Shown in pieces: positions 53,997-63,176 of a DNA stretch of 64,000 nucleotides. The stretch is from Aliidongia dinghuensis (GTDB taxonomy: Bacteria; Pseudomonadota; Alphaproteobacteria; ATCC43930; CGMCC-115725). The position numbers and the translations under genes were made by a program. The stretch lies in assembly GCF_014643535.1 (NCBI RefSeq), contig NZ_BMJQ01000007.1:124001-188000 (forward strand). Direction: 5' to 3'. A model generated the notes under the pieces. The model searched no databases. It saw only the letters and a list, made by a program, of their open reading frames with translations, and had not been told where the DNA came from. How positions within the stretch are numbered: the stretch's first letter is position 1; every line of letters begins with the position of its first letter.

Positions 53997-54794
53997 TCAC
54001 TTGCCGGTGAAGTGCGGCGGGCGCTTCTCGACGAAGGCCGTGACACCCTCCCGGAAATCGTCGCCCGCCGCACAGCGCGCGAAGCTCTCGGCCTCGGCTT
54101 GCAACTGGGTCTCGAGCGTGCTGTTCAAGGATTGCTGCAAGAGCCGCTTGGTGCCGGCATATGCCAGGCCCGGGCCGGCGGCCAGGCGCTGCGCGAGCTT
54201 CATGGTGGCTTGGGCGAGCTCGGCCGCCGGCACGACGCGGTTGACAAAGCCGAGGCGTTCCGCCGTCGCGGCGTCGAACCGGTCGCCCAGGAGCGCGATC
54301 TCCATCGCCTTCTTCATGCCGACGATGCGCGGCAGCCCATAGGTCGAGCCGCCGTCCGGGCTGGTGCCGATCAGGATGTAGGCGAGCGTGTAGTAGCTCT
54401 CCTCCGACGCGACGGCCAGGTCGCAGGCCATAAGCAAGCTCATGCCGAAGCCCGCGACCGCGCCATGGACCTGGGCCACGATCGGCTTCGGCATGCGACG
54501 CATTGCCGTCACGATCGGATGGATCTTGTAGACGGTCTGCTCGAAGGTCGAGCGTTTCTCCTCCTGCGGCATGGTCACGGACTGGGCGAACATCTTGATG
54601 TCGCCGCCGGCCATGAAGGCCGGGCCGTTGGAGTTCAGGATCATGACCTTGATCGTCGGGTCGTGCTCGACCTTGGGCAGGATCCGATTGAGATCCTCGA
54701 TCATGGCGCCGTTCAGCGAGTTGTAGGCCTCGGGCCGATTGAAGGTGACGGTCGCGATCGGCCCGTCGATGGTCAGCAGCACGGCTTCGGACAT
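53997..54794 (-). CDS. Enoyl-CoA hydratase/isomerase family protein (PaaG/isomerase-like active site)
   Basis: A 265-residue crotonase-fold protein. The oxyanion regions PAFMAGGDIKMF and GAVAGFGMSLLMACDLAVAS are intact. The two glutamates of true hydratases are absent: the GGGCEL position reads GFGMSL and the PE position reads AY. Instead IGTSPDGGSTYGLPRIVG carries the Asp typical of isomerase-type members such as PaaG and Delta3,Delta2-enoyl-CoA isomerases. An isomerase role for unsaturated acyl-CoA is therefore more likely than hydration. GGGAG precedes the ATG at 54794. Confidence 0.87.
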   Translation of the reverse strand: MSEAVLLTIDGPIATVTFNRPEAYNSLNGAMIEDLNRILPKVEHDPTIKVMILNSNGPAFMAGGDIKMFAQSVTMPQEEKRSTFEQTVYKIHPIVTAMRRMPKPIVAQVHGAVAGFGMSLLMACDLAVASEESYYTLAYILIGTSPDGGSTYGLPRIVGMKKAMEIALLGDRFDAATAERLGFVNRVVPAAELAQATMKLAQRLAAGPGLAYAGTKRLLQQSLNSTLETQLQAEAESFARCAAGDDFREGVTAFVEKRPPHFTGK

Positions 54795-54819
54795 GGCATT
54801 CTCCCTTCGATTTTCTCGT

Positions 54820-55374
54820 TCAATGAATGGTCGGCCGCTCGACTGAGGCGCGCGGGGCGGCGGCGAGGTCGCGCTCGGCGTCGAGCCAGGAATGGATGCC
54901 GTCGGGCAGCGGCGGCGAGGGATAGGCATAGCCGATCGCCGCCAGCATCTCGGTCATGGGCAGTGCGCGGGCGCCCTCGGTGAAGATGGCCTTGGCATAG
55001 CCCACGGCATGCGCATGGCCGTCGACGACGAACTGCTGCTCGACGAACAGCCATTTCTCGTCCCAGCCGAGCACGCGGGTAATGAGGTCGTAGCGCTGGA
55101 ACGGCTTCAGCGGCCGGCGATAGCGCATGGTGACGCTGCCGAGCACGGCGCTCCAGCGCCGCTTCCACAGGATGCGCCAGAAGCCCGAGCGCAGCACCAG
55201 GTCGAGCCGTCCCAGGTCCATGAGCGTCAGGTACCGGCCGTTGTTCATGTGGATGTTGATGTCGAGGTCGTTCGGCCAGACACGGAACGACACGATCGAC
55301 CGGCCGAGCGGATCGATCCGGGGCCCGAGGAGCCCCCAGATCAGCACGCGCAGCAGCCGGACGATGAGGTTCAT
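54820..55374 (-). CDS. Acyl-CoA thioesterase family protein (hotdog fold, THEM6-like)
   Basis: A 184-residue protein of the 4HBT-like hotdog superfamily. The conserved segment VWPNDLDINIHMNNGRYLTL (33-52) with Asp-His-Asn residues is diagnostic, followed by MRYRRPLKPFQRYDL and the EKWLFVEQQFV strand. A hydrophobic N-terminus may anchor it to the membrane. It lies 25 bp upstream of the isomerase-like gene on the same strand. It is expected to hydrolyse acyl-CoA; chain preference is unknown. Confidence 0.85.
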   Translation of the reverse strand: MNLIVRLLRVLIWGLLGPRIDPLGRSIVSFRVWPNDLDINIHMNNGRYLTLMDLGRLDLVLRSGFWRILWKRRWSAVLGSVTMRYRRPLKPFQRYDLITRVLGWDEKWLFVEQQFVVDGHAHAVGYAKAIFTEGARALPMTEMLAAIGYAYPSPPLPDGIHSWLDAERDLAAAPRASVERPTIH

Positions 55375-55403
55375 GGGACCTCTGGCAGATGAGCGGTTGA
55401 GAG

Positions 55404-55470
55404 GCCCTCACCCCAACCCTCTCCCGCAAGCGGGAGAGGGAGGGACCCGCGGGAGCGGGAGGGTGAGGGT
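55404..55470. repeat. CCCTCACCC-type repetitive palindrome
   Basis: CCCTCACCCCAACCCTCTCC leads into the hairpin CTCTCCCGC / GCGGGAGAG, then GGGACCCGCGGGAGCGGGAG and GGGTGAGGG, so the outer ends are also complementary. This family of extragenic palindromes is common in GC-rich proteobacteria. It separates the acyl-CoA dehydrogenase gene from the thioesterase gene. Confidence 0.85.
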
Positions 55471-55488
55471 GCGTGCAGGTGCGGCGTC

Positions 55489-57267
55489 TCAGAACGCCGC
55501 GTCTTCCATTTCCATCAACGGCTTGGCGCCCGCCATGATCGCGGCGGCATGGGCGTTCGTCTGCGGCAGCACGCGGGTCACGTAGAAGCGTGCCGTCGCG
55601 ATCTTGCCGCGATAGAAGAGCCCGTCCTCGCCGTCGACCTTGGGCAGCGAGACCTCGACCATGCGCGTCCAGAGATAGCCCACCGCGACCAGCGCGAAGA
55701 GCTGCAGGTAGTCGGTCGCGGCGGCGCCCGCCTCGTCCGGGTCCGCGAGGCCCTTCTGGGCGATGAAGGCGGTGATCTGCTGCAGCCGGGCGAAGGCCTT
55801 GGCGACCGGCAGGATGAATTCCTGCAGCTCGGGCTTCTGCGAGGCCTCCCGGATGTAGGCGTCGACCGGATGGAAGAACCGGCGCAGCAGCCGGCCCATG
55901 TGCATCGGCATCTTGCGGCCGACCAGGTCGAGCGCCTGGATGCCGTTCGTGCCTTCATAGATCTGCGCGATGCGGGCGTCGCGCACCAGCTGCTCCATGC
56001 CCCATTCGCGGATATAGCCGTGGCCGCCGAACACCTGCATGCCGGTGTTGCAGGATTCCGACCCCATGTCGGTCAGATAGGCCTTGATGATCGGCGTGAT
56101 GAGCGAGACCAGATCGTCCGCCGCCTCGCGCTCGGCGGGATCGGGATGGTGCTTCGCCTTGTCGATCTCCTTGCCGATCCAGACGGCAAGCGCCCGGCCG
56201 CCTTCGACCTGGCTCTTCATGGTCAGGAGCATGCGCCGCACGTCCGGATGGACCAGGAGCGGGTCCGCGGGCTTCTCCGGATATTTGGTGCCGGTCAAGG
56301 CCCGGCCCTGCAGCCGGTCCTGGGCATAGGCGCGCGCCGACTGGTACGAGGTCTCGGCAACGCCCAGGCCCTGGATGCCGACGCCGAGCCGCGCCGTGTT
56401 CATCATGGTGAACATGGCCTTCAGGCCCTTGTGCGGCTCGCCGCACAGCCAGCCCGTGGCGCCGTCGAAATTCATGACGCAGGTCGAGGACGCCTTGATG
56501 CCCATCTTGTGCTCGATCGAGCCGCAGGCGAGGCTGTTGCGCTTCGGCCCGCCGTCGCCGTCCAGGTACTTCGGCACGATGAACAGGCTGATGCCGCGCA
56601 CGCCCGGCGGCGCGTCGGGCAGCTTCGCCAGCACCAGGTGCACGATGTTCTCGGTCAGGTCATGCTCGCCGGCGGAGATGAAGATCTTGGTGCCGGTAAT
56701 GGCATAGCTGCCGTCGCCGTTCGGCTCCGCCTTGGTGCGGATCAGCCCCAGATCCGTGCCGCAATGCGGCTCTGTCAGGTTCATGGTGCCGGCCCATTCG
56801 CCGGACGCAAGCTTCGGCAGGTATTTCTGCTTGAGCTCATCCGAGGCATGGGCCGCGATCGCGTTGTAGGCACCGCCCGACAGGCCCGGATACATGCCGA
56901 ACGACATGTTGGTCGAGCAGATCATCTCCTCGACCAGGAAACTCAGCACATGCGGCAGGCCCTGGCCGCCGTATTCCGGATGGGCCGAGAGCGACGTCCA
57001 GCCGCCTTCGCGGAAGGCGTCGTACGCCTCCTTGAAGCCCTTGGGCGTACGGACCACGCCATTCTCGAACGTGCAGCCCTCCTCGTCGCCGGAGCGGTTG
57101 ATCGGGAACAGCACGTTCTCGCAGATCTTCGACGCTTCCTCGAGCACGGCGTCGAAGATCTCCGGCGTCGCGTCTTCGAGACCCGGCCAGGAACTCACCT
57201 CCTCGACGCCGAACAGCTCGTGCAGCATGAACTTGTATTCGCGCAGCGGGGCCTTGTAGGTCGCCAT
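55489..57267 (-). CDS. Acyl-CoA dehydrogenase (long, FadE/DmdC-type)
   Basis: FAD-dependent acyl-CoA dehydrogenase of 592 residues, the large form with N-terminal and C-terminal extensions. Visible are the flavin-binding MNLTEPHCGTDLGLIRTKA, ITGTKIFISAGEH, VFGGHGYIREWGMEQLVRDA and the catalytic glutamate in AQIYEGTNGIQALDLVGRK. It catalyses the first, alpha,beta-dehydrogenating step of beta-oxidation. It follows the fadB-type gene by 11 bp. Chain length preference is not evident. Confidence 0.94.
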   Translation of the reverse strand: MATYKAPLREYKFMLHELFGVEEVSSWPGLEDATPEIFDAVLEEASKICENVLFPINRSGDEEGCTFENGVVRTPKGFKEAYDAFREGGWTSLSAHPEYGGQGLPHVLSFLVEEMICSTNMSFGMYPGLSGGAYNAIAAHASDELKQKYLPKLASGEWAGTMNLTEPHCGTDLGLIRTKAEPNGDGSYAITGTKIFISAGEHDLTENIVHLVLAKLPDAPPGVRGISLFIVPKYLDGDGGPKRNSLACGSIEHKMGIKASSTCVMNFDGATGWLCGEPHKGLKAMFTMMNTARLGVGIQGLGVAETSYQSARAYAQDRLQGRALTGTKYPEKPADPLLVHPDVRRMLLTMKSQVEGGRALAVWIGKEIDKAKHHPDPAEREAADDLVSLITPIIKAYLTDMGSESCNTGMQVFGGHGYIREWGMEQLVRDARIAQIYEGTNGIQALDLVGRKMPMHMGRLLRRFFHPVDAYIREASQKPELQEFILPVAKAFARLQQITAFIAQKGLADPDEAGAAATDYLQLFALVAVGYLWTRMVEVSLPKVDGEDGLFYRGKIATARFYVTRVLPQTNAHAAAIMAGAKPLMEMEDAAF

Positions 57268-57278
57268 CTAACTGCTCC

Positions 57279-59591
57279 TCAATTCCGAAGCGGCTTGCCG
57301 GTTTCGAGCATGTGCTCGATCCGCGCCAGCGTGCCGGGGGTCTTGATCAGGCTCATGAACGCTTCGCGCTCGAGCTCGGTCAGACGGTCCTCGTCGATCT
57401 CGTCGACCATGTCCGTGTCGCCGCCGGCCAGCACGCGGGCCAGCGCGCCTGCCACGACGACGTCGTGCTTGGTTGCCTTGCCCTGGCGATGGAAGTCGGC
57501 CACGGCCAGGTTGAAGCCGGCCTCGGCCGTGGGGCCCGGCAGCCGCAGCTTCTGCGGTTCCGGCGCCTTGTAGTCCTTGGCGAGCGCCAGGACCTTGGCC
57601 TTGGCATCGGCGAGCAGCCGGTCGGCATTCATGGTGATGCCGTCGGCCGGGCGGAGGATGCCCAACTCCCTGGCGTCCTCGGCCGAGCGCGAGACCTTGG
57701 CGGTCGAGATCGTCTCGAACACCTGGGCCAAGGCCGACATCGGGCCGCCCGGACGCTTCTTGTTGTTAAGCGCCCGGAGCGTCAACTCCTTGCAGCCGCC
57801 CCAGCCGGGGATGACGCCGACGCCGACCTCGACCAGGCCGATGTAGAGCTCGGCATGGGCCTGGATCGCGTCGGAATGCAAGCAGACCTCGCAGCCGCCG
57901 CCCAATGCCATGTTCTTCGGCGCCGCCACGACCGGGAAGGGCGCGAACTTCAAGGCCTTGTAGGTCGCCTGGCCGGCGGCGACACTTTCCTCGATGGTCG
58001 GCCACATGGCGATGTTGGCGGCGAAGATGGCGAGGCCCAGGTTGGCGCCGACCGAGAAGTTCGAGCCCTCGTTATAGACGACGAGCCCCTTCATGCCCTT
58101 GCCGACGATGCCGATCGCCTTCTGGATCATTGCCATGATCTCGGGGTCGATCGAATTCATCTTGCTGGTGAATTCGAGGCAGGCGACGCCGTCGCCGATG
58201 TCCCAGAGCGCGGCCGAGCCGTTCTTGGCGAGCGGTTTCGAAGCGCGCTTGATGTCTTCCAGGAGCAGCACGCCATCCGGCCGCACGACCGGCTTGTAGG
58301 CGCCGTCCACCGTCAGATACTCGAGCTTGCCGTTCTCGACGCGGTAGAAGCTCTTGCCCTTTGCCGTCAGAAGCAGGGCCGGGACCTTCTGGCCGGCAAC
58401 CTCGAGCGCTTCGATCACCCGGTCGACGCCGATCCGGTCGATGAGCTCGAACGGCCCATACTTCCAGTTGTAGCCGAGCTTCATGCCGGCATCGAGCTCG
58501 GCGACCGTGTCGCAGATCTCCGGTACCAGCGAGGCGGCATAGGCGAGCGTGCCGCCGATCGCGGCCCGGGCATAGGCGCCGCCGCGGTCGTGATGGCTGA
58601 GAACCTCGGCCGGGTGCTTCAGGCTGGCGCTTTCGAGCTCCGCCTTCTGCTGCGGCCGGTATTCGCCGGTCTTGAGGTCGATCGCTTCCTTGCGCTTGCC
58701 GGCCTCGCGGTTGAGGCGATAGAAGCCGCCCTTGCCTTTGCGGCCGGTATAGCCGTCTGCGATCATGCGCTTGAAGAGTTCGGGCGTGCGATAGATCGCC
58801 TGGTAGGGATCGCTCGCCGGCAGGGTCGTCTGCAGCGACTTCGAGACATGCGGCATCAGGTCGAGGCCGACCAGGTCGATGAGGCCGAACACGCCGGTCT
58901 TGGGAATGCCGAACGGCTTGCCCATGACCGCGTCCGCCTCCTCGACGGTGAGGCCCAGGTCCATGGCCGCGTTGATTGAGGCCTGGATCCAGTAGGTGCC
59001 GATGCGGTTCGCGATGAAGCCCGGCGTGTCTTTGCAATGGACGATGCCTTTGCCGAGCTTTTCGTCGCCGAACGCCTCGACCGCCTTCACCGCGTCGGCG
59101 CGCGTCTCGGGGCCGGCGACCAGCTCGAGCAAGCGCATGTAGCGCGGCGGATTGAAGAAATGGGTGACGAGGAAGTCGCGCGCAAAGCGCTGCGGCAGCC
59201 CTTGGGTCAGGATCTTGAGCGGGATGGTCGAGGTGTTGGACGACACGATCGAGCCGTCCTTGCGCACCGCCTCGACCCGGGCATAGAGGTCGCGCTTGAC
59301 CTGCGGATCCTCCAGCACGGCCTCGATGATGAGGTCGCAATCCTTGAGCAAGTCGAGATGGTCCTCGAGATTGCCCGTTGTGACGAGCTTGGCATTGCGC
59401 GGATGCATGAAGGCCGCCGGATCGGCCTTCAGGAGCTTCTGCACGGCGCCTTCGGCGATGACGCTGCGGTTCTCCGCACCCTTCGGAACGATGTCGAGCA
59501 GGACGACCGGCACGCCGGCATTGGCGATATGGGCGGCGATGCCGCTGCCCATGACGCCGGCGCCGAGGACGGCGGCTTTCTGGATGGACAT
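57279..59591 (-). CDS. 3-hydroxyacyl-CoA dehydrogenase / enoyl-CoA hydratase bifunctional protein
   Basis: A 770-residue multifunctional beta-oxidation enzyme with the dehydrogenase first and the crotonase domain last (FadN-like order, the reverse of E. coli FadB). The NAD-binding motif GAGVMGSGIAAH is at 10-21, HFFNPPRYMRLLELV carries the catalytic His, and the second dehydrogenase segment follows near 340-400. The hydratase part has NFSVGANLGL and GGGCEV plus GLVEVGVGVIPGWGG with its acidic residues. It hydrates enoyl-CoA and oxidises the 3-hydroxy product. It is 28 bp after the thiolase gene. Confidence 0.95.
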   Translation of the reverse strand: MSIQKAAVLGAGVMGSGIAAHIANAGVPVVLLDIVPKGAENRSVIAEGAVQKLLKADPAAFMHPRNAKLVTTGNLEDHLDLLKDCDLIIEAVLEDPQVKRDLYARVEAVRKDGSIVSSNTSTIPLKILTQGLPQRFARDFLVTHFFNPPRYMRLLELVAGPETRADAVKAVEAFGDEKLGKGIVHCKDTPGFIANRIGTYWIQASINAAMDLGLTVEEADAVMGKPFGIPKTGVFGLIDLVGLDLMPHVSKSLQTTLPASDPYQAIYRTPELFKRMIADGYTGRKGKGGFYRLNREAGKRKEAIDLKTGEYRPQQKAELESASLKHPAEVLSHHDRGGAYARAAIGGTLAYAASLVPEICDTVAELDAGMKLGYNWKYGPFELIDRIGVDRVIEALEVAGQKVPALLLTAKGKSFYRVENGKLEYLTVDGAYKPVVRPDGVLLLEDIKRASKPLAKNGSAALWDIGDGVACLEFTSKMNSIDPEIMAMIQKAIGIVGKGMKGLVVYNEGSNFSVGANLGLAIFAANIAMWPTIEESVAAGQATYKALKFAPFPVVAAPKNMALGGGCEVCLHSDAIQAHAELYIGLVEVGVGVIPGWGGCKELTLRALNNKKRPGGPMSALAQVFETISTAKVSRSAEDARELGILRPADGITMNADRLLADAKAKVLALAKDYKAPEPQKLRLPGPTAEAGFNLAVADFHRQGKATKHDVVVAGALARVLAGGDTDMVDEIDEDRLTELEREAFMSLIKTPGTLARIEHMLETGKPLRN

Positions 59592-59619
59592 GGGATGTTT
59601 CCCTTCCGCTCTATCGGCC

Positions 59620-60756
59620 TTAGACGGCTTCCAGGATGGTGGCGATGCCCTGACCGCCGCCGATGCACTGGGTCGAGAGCGCGTAGCGCTTGCCCTCGCG
59701 CTTCAAGAGCGAGGCAGCCTTGCCGGTGATGCGGGCGCCGGTGGCGCCCAGCGGATGGCCGAGCGCGATGGCGCCGCCGTCGAGGTTGACGCGCGAGACA
59801 TCGATGCCGAGGTCGCGGATGCAGCCGATCGACTGGGACGCGAAGGCCTCATTGAGCTCGATCACGTCGATGTCGCCGATCTTGAGGCCGGCGCGGGCCA
59901 GCGCCTTCCTGGTGGCGGCCACCGGGCCGATGCCCATGATCTCCGGATCGCAGCCGGCGACCGCGATCGACTTGATGCGCGCCAGGATCGCGAGGTTGTG
60001 GGCCTTGGCATAGTCCTCGGTGCAGACCAGCGTGGCGGACGCGCCGTCGGTCAGCGGCGAGGAAGTGCCGGCCGTGACCGAACCCTTCTCGTCGAACGCC
60101 GGCTTCAGGCCGGCCAAGCCCTCGGCAGTCGTTTCCGGGCGGATGCAGCCGTCCTTGGTGACGAGGCCGCCGGGCGCCTTGATCGGCACGATCTCGGCCT
60201 CGAGCTTGCCCGCGGCTTGCGCTGCGGCGGCCTTCTTGTGGCTTTCGACCGCGAAGGCCTCCTGCTCGGCGCGGCTGATGCCGTAGCGGCTCGCCACGTT
60301 CTCGGCGGTCTGGCCCATCGACATGTAGGCGCCGGCGTAGGCCTTGGCCAGTTCCGGGTTCGGCATCGGGTTGAAGCCCATCATCGGCACGCGGGTCATG
60401 CTTTCGACGCCGGCACAGATGAAGGCGTCGCCGGCACCCATCTGGATGGCGCCCGCCGCCATGTGGATCGACTGCATCGACGAGCCGCAGAAGCGGTTGA
60501 CGGTGGCACCCGCGACCGAGATCGGCAGCTTGGCGAGGAAGCTGATGAGGCGTGCCACGTTCAGGCCCTGCTCGCCCTCGGGGAAGGCGCAGCCGACGAT
60601 CAGGTCCTCGATAGTCGAGGGATCGATCTTGGTGCGTTCGACCAGGCCGGCGACGACCTGGGCCGCGAGGTCGTCCGCGCGCACCCGCGTCAGATCGCCC
60701 TTCTTGGCGAAATGGAACGGCGACCGGGCGTAGCCCGCGATCACGACGGATTTCAT
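59620..60756 (-). CDS. fadA: Acetyl-CoA C-acyltransferase (thiolase)
   Basis: A degradative thiolase of 378 residues. The nucleophilic Cys90 lies in NRFCGSSMQ, the conserved His in GHPLGATGAR, and the second Cys in TQCIGGGQG near the C-terminus. It performs the last step of beta-oxidation, releasing acetyl-CoA. Its start overlaps the end of the upstream MerR gene by 4 bp. It pairs with the downstream bifunctional enzyme as FadA/FadB partners. Confidence 0.94.
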   Translation of the reverse strand: MKSVVIAGYARSPFHFAKKGDLTRVRADDLAAQVVAGLVERTKIDPSTIEDLIVGCAFPEGEQGLNVARLISFLAKLPISVAGATVNRFCGSSMQSIHMAAGAIQMGAGDAFICAGVESMTRVPMMGFNPMPNPELAKAYAGAYMSMGQTAENVASRYGISRAEQEAFAVESHKKAAAAQAAGKLEAEIVPIKAPGGLVTKDGCIRPETTAEGLAGLKPAFDEKGSVTAGTSSPLTDGASATLVCTEDYAKAHNLAILARIKSIAVAGCDPEIMGIGPVAATRKALARAGLKIGDIDVIELNEAFASQSIGCIRDLGIDVSRVNLDGGAIALGHPLGATGARITGKAASLLKREGKRYALSTQCIGGGQGIATILEAV

Positions 60757-61241
60757 GATGTCGGCAACTCCTCTGCGTTTCCCGTCCGCCGTTTTGCCGC
60801 GGCGGCTGTACGTTGGTTGATAGTGTTGACGAGCAGGGACTCAAGCTCGCGCAATTCGTGCAAAGTCGTCTGGAGCTCGCTCAGCTGCAATTCGAGCTCC
60901 GTGATGCGGGCGCGGCTTTTGGCCAGCGTCTGGTGCATCTGCTCCAGATGGTCGTGGTCGACGTAATAGAGATCCAGGAGCTCGCGGATGTCGCTCAAGG
61001 AAAAGCCCAGCCGCTTGCCGCGCAGGATCAGCTTGAGGCGCGCGAAGTCGCTCGGCGTATAGACGCGGTTGCCGCCGACGCGGCGCGGCGACAGCATGCC
61101 CTGGTCTTCATAGAAACGGATGGCGCGGGACGACACGCCCAGCTCGGCGGCGAGGTCGCCGATCGAGTAGACCGCCTGATGGCTGCGCTCTGCCTCGTTG
61201 GGCGGGGCGGTGGTCAGATCACCATGCTCGTTCGTGCCCAT
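60753..61241 (-). CDS. MerR family transcriptional regulator (LiuR-like)
   Basis: A 162-residue MerR-type regulator. The winged-helix start YSIGDLAAELGVSSRAIRFY, EDQGMLSPRR and then ARLKLILRGKRLGFSLSDIR are typical of the LiuR branch that controls branched-chain amino acid and fatty acid breakdown. A long C-terminal coiled coil (about 95-140, LEQMHQTLAKSRARITELEL) mediates dimerisation. No Cys metal-site pattern is present. It is first in the operon and two palindromes lie just upstream of its ATG, implying autoregulation. The LiuR assignment is inference from sequence and operators. Confidence 0.87.
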   Translation of the reverse strand: MGTNEHGDLTTAPPNEAERSHQAVYSIGDLAAELGVSSRAIRFYEDQGMLSPRRVGGNRVYTPSDFARLKLILRGKRLGFSLSDIRELLDLYYVDHDHLEQMHQTLAKSRARITELELQLSELQTTLHELRELESLLVNTINQRTAAAAKRRTGNAEELPTS

Positions 61242-61248
61242 GGGGTCC

Positions 61249-61264
61249 TTGACGTTAACGTCAA
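61249..61264. promoter_or_regulatory. Perfect palindromic operator upstream of the MerR gene
   Basis: TTGACGTTAACGTCAA is a perfect 16-bp palindrome 7 bp before the ATG. It resembles published LiuR-type motifs (TT[T/G]ACGTTAACGT[A/C]AA). It would lie just downstream of the transcription start. Confidence 0.8.
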
Positions 61265-61273
61265 CTGGTTTCC

Positions 61274-61305
61274 GTTTACGTAAACTAGAGTGATGCGGGC
61301 GTCAA
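61274..61305 (-). promoter_or_regulatory. Promoter with second operator of the MerR/beta-oxidation operon
   Basis: On the minus strand TTGACG (61300-61305) is followed after 17 bp by TACGTA (61277-61282). This -10 region sits within a second perfect palindrome GTTTACGTAAAC (61274-61285), centred 23 bp from the first operator, about two helical turns. Binding would block the promoter. Confidence 0.65.
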
Positions 61306-61481
61306 GAGGCGGTCGATGATCGGCTAGGCACCGCCCGCCCGGTTTCTCTTCGATCGACCTTGGTCCGGGAAGATGACAATAGGCCGATCGAAGACGAAGG
61401 AAAATGTTCTTGGGGTTTTGGAAGTAAATTGCGCCCTATTCGTTTTCTTGCGGCGCGATGATTTGTATCAGGCTGCCGATA

Positions 61482-63176
61482 TCAGGCTGCGGGCGCCGCG
61501 CGCGCCGCTTCCTCATCCTGCAAAGCCTTCTTCGACAGCTTGCCGACCTGGGTCTTGGGCAGGCTGTCGCGGAACTCGATCATCTTGGGCATCTCGATCG
61601 GCGACAGCTTGTCCTTGAGGAAGGTCTTCAAGGTCGCCTCGTCCAAGGCGCTGTTGGGGCGGCGCACGACGAACGCCTTGACGGTCTGGCCGCGGTACGG
61701 GTCGGCGACGCCGATGACGACGCATTCCGCCACTTCCGGATGGTGGTAGATCGCTTCCTCGACGTTGCGCGGGTAGACATTGTAGCCGCCGGCGATGATC
61801 AGGTCCTTGATCCGGTCGACCAGGAAGATATAGCCGTCCTCGTCGATATAGCCGACGTCGCCGGTGCGAAGCCGTCCATCCTTCAGCACCTTCGCTGTCT
61901 CCGCCGGATTGTTCCAGTAGCCGGCCATGACCTGCGGGCCGCGCACGCAGACCTCGCCGCGCTCGCCCTGTGGCATGAGCTTGTCGGGGTCGTCGAGCGA
62001 GACGATCTCGATCACCGTCTGCGGCATGGGCAGGCCGATCGAGCCCGCCTTGTTGAGGCCGGAGAGCGGATTGGCGGTTGCAACCGGCGAGGTCTCGCTC
62101 AAGCCGTAGCCCTCGCACACAGTGGCGCCAGTCAGCCGCTCGAACTCCGCCTTGACCTCGAGCGGCAGGGGCGCCCCGCCCGACAGGCAATAGCGGATCG
62201 ACGACAGGTCGTACTTGGCGATGTCCTTGTGATGGTTGATCGCCGTGTAAAGCGTCGGTACGCCCGGGAACATCGACGGCTTCTTGCGATGGATCGTCTC
62301 CAATAGCTGGTCGATGTCGAAGCGCGGCAGGAGGATGATCTCGCAGCCGCCGGCGATTGCCAGCGTCTCGGCCACGGTCAGCGCGAACACATGGAAGAAC
62401 GGCAGGACGGCCAGCACTTTTTCATGGCCGAGCCGGGCCGTCGGGAACCAACTCAGGCACTGCTCGGCGTTGGCGACGATGTTGGCATGGGTCAGCATGG
62501 CGCCCTTGGGCGTGCCGGTCGTGCCGCCGGTATATTGCAGCAGTGCCACGTCCTTCAGCGGGTCGACCTCGACCGGGCGCGGGGCGCCGTCGTTGGCGGC
62601 AAGCGTGCGGAACGCGATATGCCGCTCGTCACGCGGGAAGCGCGCGATGTCCGACCGCTTGGCCAGCGGGTAGAGCAGGTTCTTCGGGAACGGCAGGATG
62701 TCCGCCATGGCGCAGACGATGATCTTTCGGAGCCTGGTCTGGCCGAACATCCGCGCGAGCTTCGGGTATGTGGCGACATGGTCGAGCGTCACCATGATCT
62801 CGGTGCCCGAGTCCTCGATCTGGTGCTTGATCTCGTGCTCGACATAGAGCGGGTTGAAATTGACGCAGGTGCCGCCGGCCTTCATCACGGCGAACAGGAA
62901 GATCACCGAATAGGGCGTGTTGGGTAGGAACAGGCCGACCCGGTCACCCTTCTTCAGGCCCAGGTCCTGCAGGCCGCGCGCGGTCCGGTCGACCAGACGG
63001 CCGATCTCGGCATAGGTGAAGCGGCGGTCGAGAAAATCCAGGCACGGCCTGTCGGCATAGTGCGCGACCGATCGGTCGAGCAGGCTCCAGACCGGCCCGA
63101 TCGCAAGCGGGCCCGACCAGGACACATCCTTGGGGTAGGCGGCGGGCACGACATAATCGATCCCATTCGACTGCAT
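61482..63176 (-). CDS. Long-chain fatty-acid-CoA ligase
   Basis: An acyl-activating enzyme of 564 residues in the FadD class. The ATP-binding motif LLQYTGGTTGTPKGAMLTH, the A8-like LRTGDVGYIDEDGYIFLVDR and the catalytic Lys near the C-terminus (SLPKTQVGKLSKK) are present. It turns fatty acids into acyl-CoA for the downstream oxidation genes. The ATG at 63176 is preferred; a GTG 15 bp upstream is possible. It is separated from the MerR gene by 240 bp containing the operators, and from fadL by 187 bp. Confidence 0.92.
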   Translation of the reverse strand: MQSNGIDYVVPAAYPKDVSWSGPLAIGPVWSLLDRSVAHYADRPCLDFLDRRFTYAEIGRLVDRTARGLQDLGLKKGDRVGLFLPNTPYSVIFLFAVMKAGGTCVNFNPLYVEHEIKHQIEDSGTEIMVTLDHVATYPKLARMFGQTRLRKIIVCAMADILPFPKNLLYPLAKRSDIARFPRDERHIAFRTLAANDGAPRPVEVDPLKDVALLQYTGGTTGTPKGAMLTHANIVANAEQCLSWFPTARLGHEKVLAVLPFFHVFALTVAETLAIAGGCEIILLPRFDIDQLLETIHRKKPSMFPGVPTLYTAINHHKDIAKYDLSSIRYCLSGGAPLPLEVKAEFERLTGATVCEGYGLSETSPVATANPLSGLNKAGSIGLPMPQTVIEIVSLDDPDKLMPQGERGEVCVRGPQVMAGYWNNPAETAKVLKDGRLRTGDVGYIDEDGYIFLVDRIKDLIIAGGYNVYPRNVEEAIYHHPEVAECVVIGVADPYRGQTVKAFVVRRPNSALDEATLKTFLKDKLSPIEMPKMIEFRDSLPKTQVGKLSKKALQDEEAARAAPAA

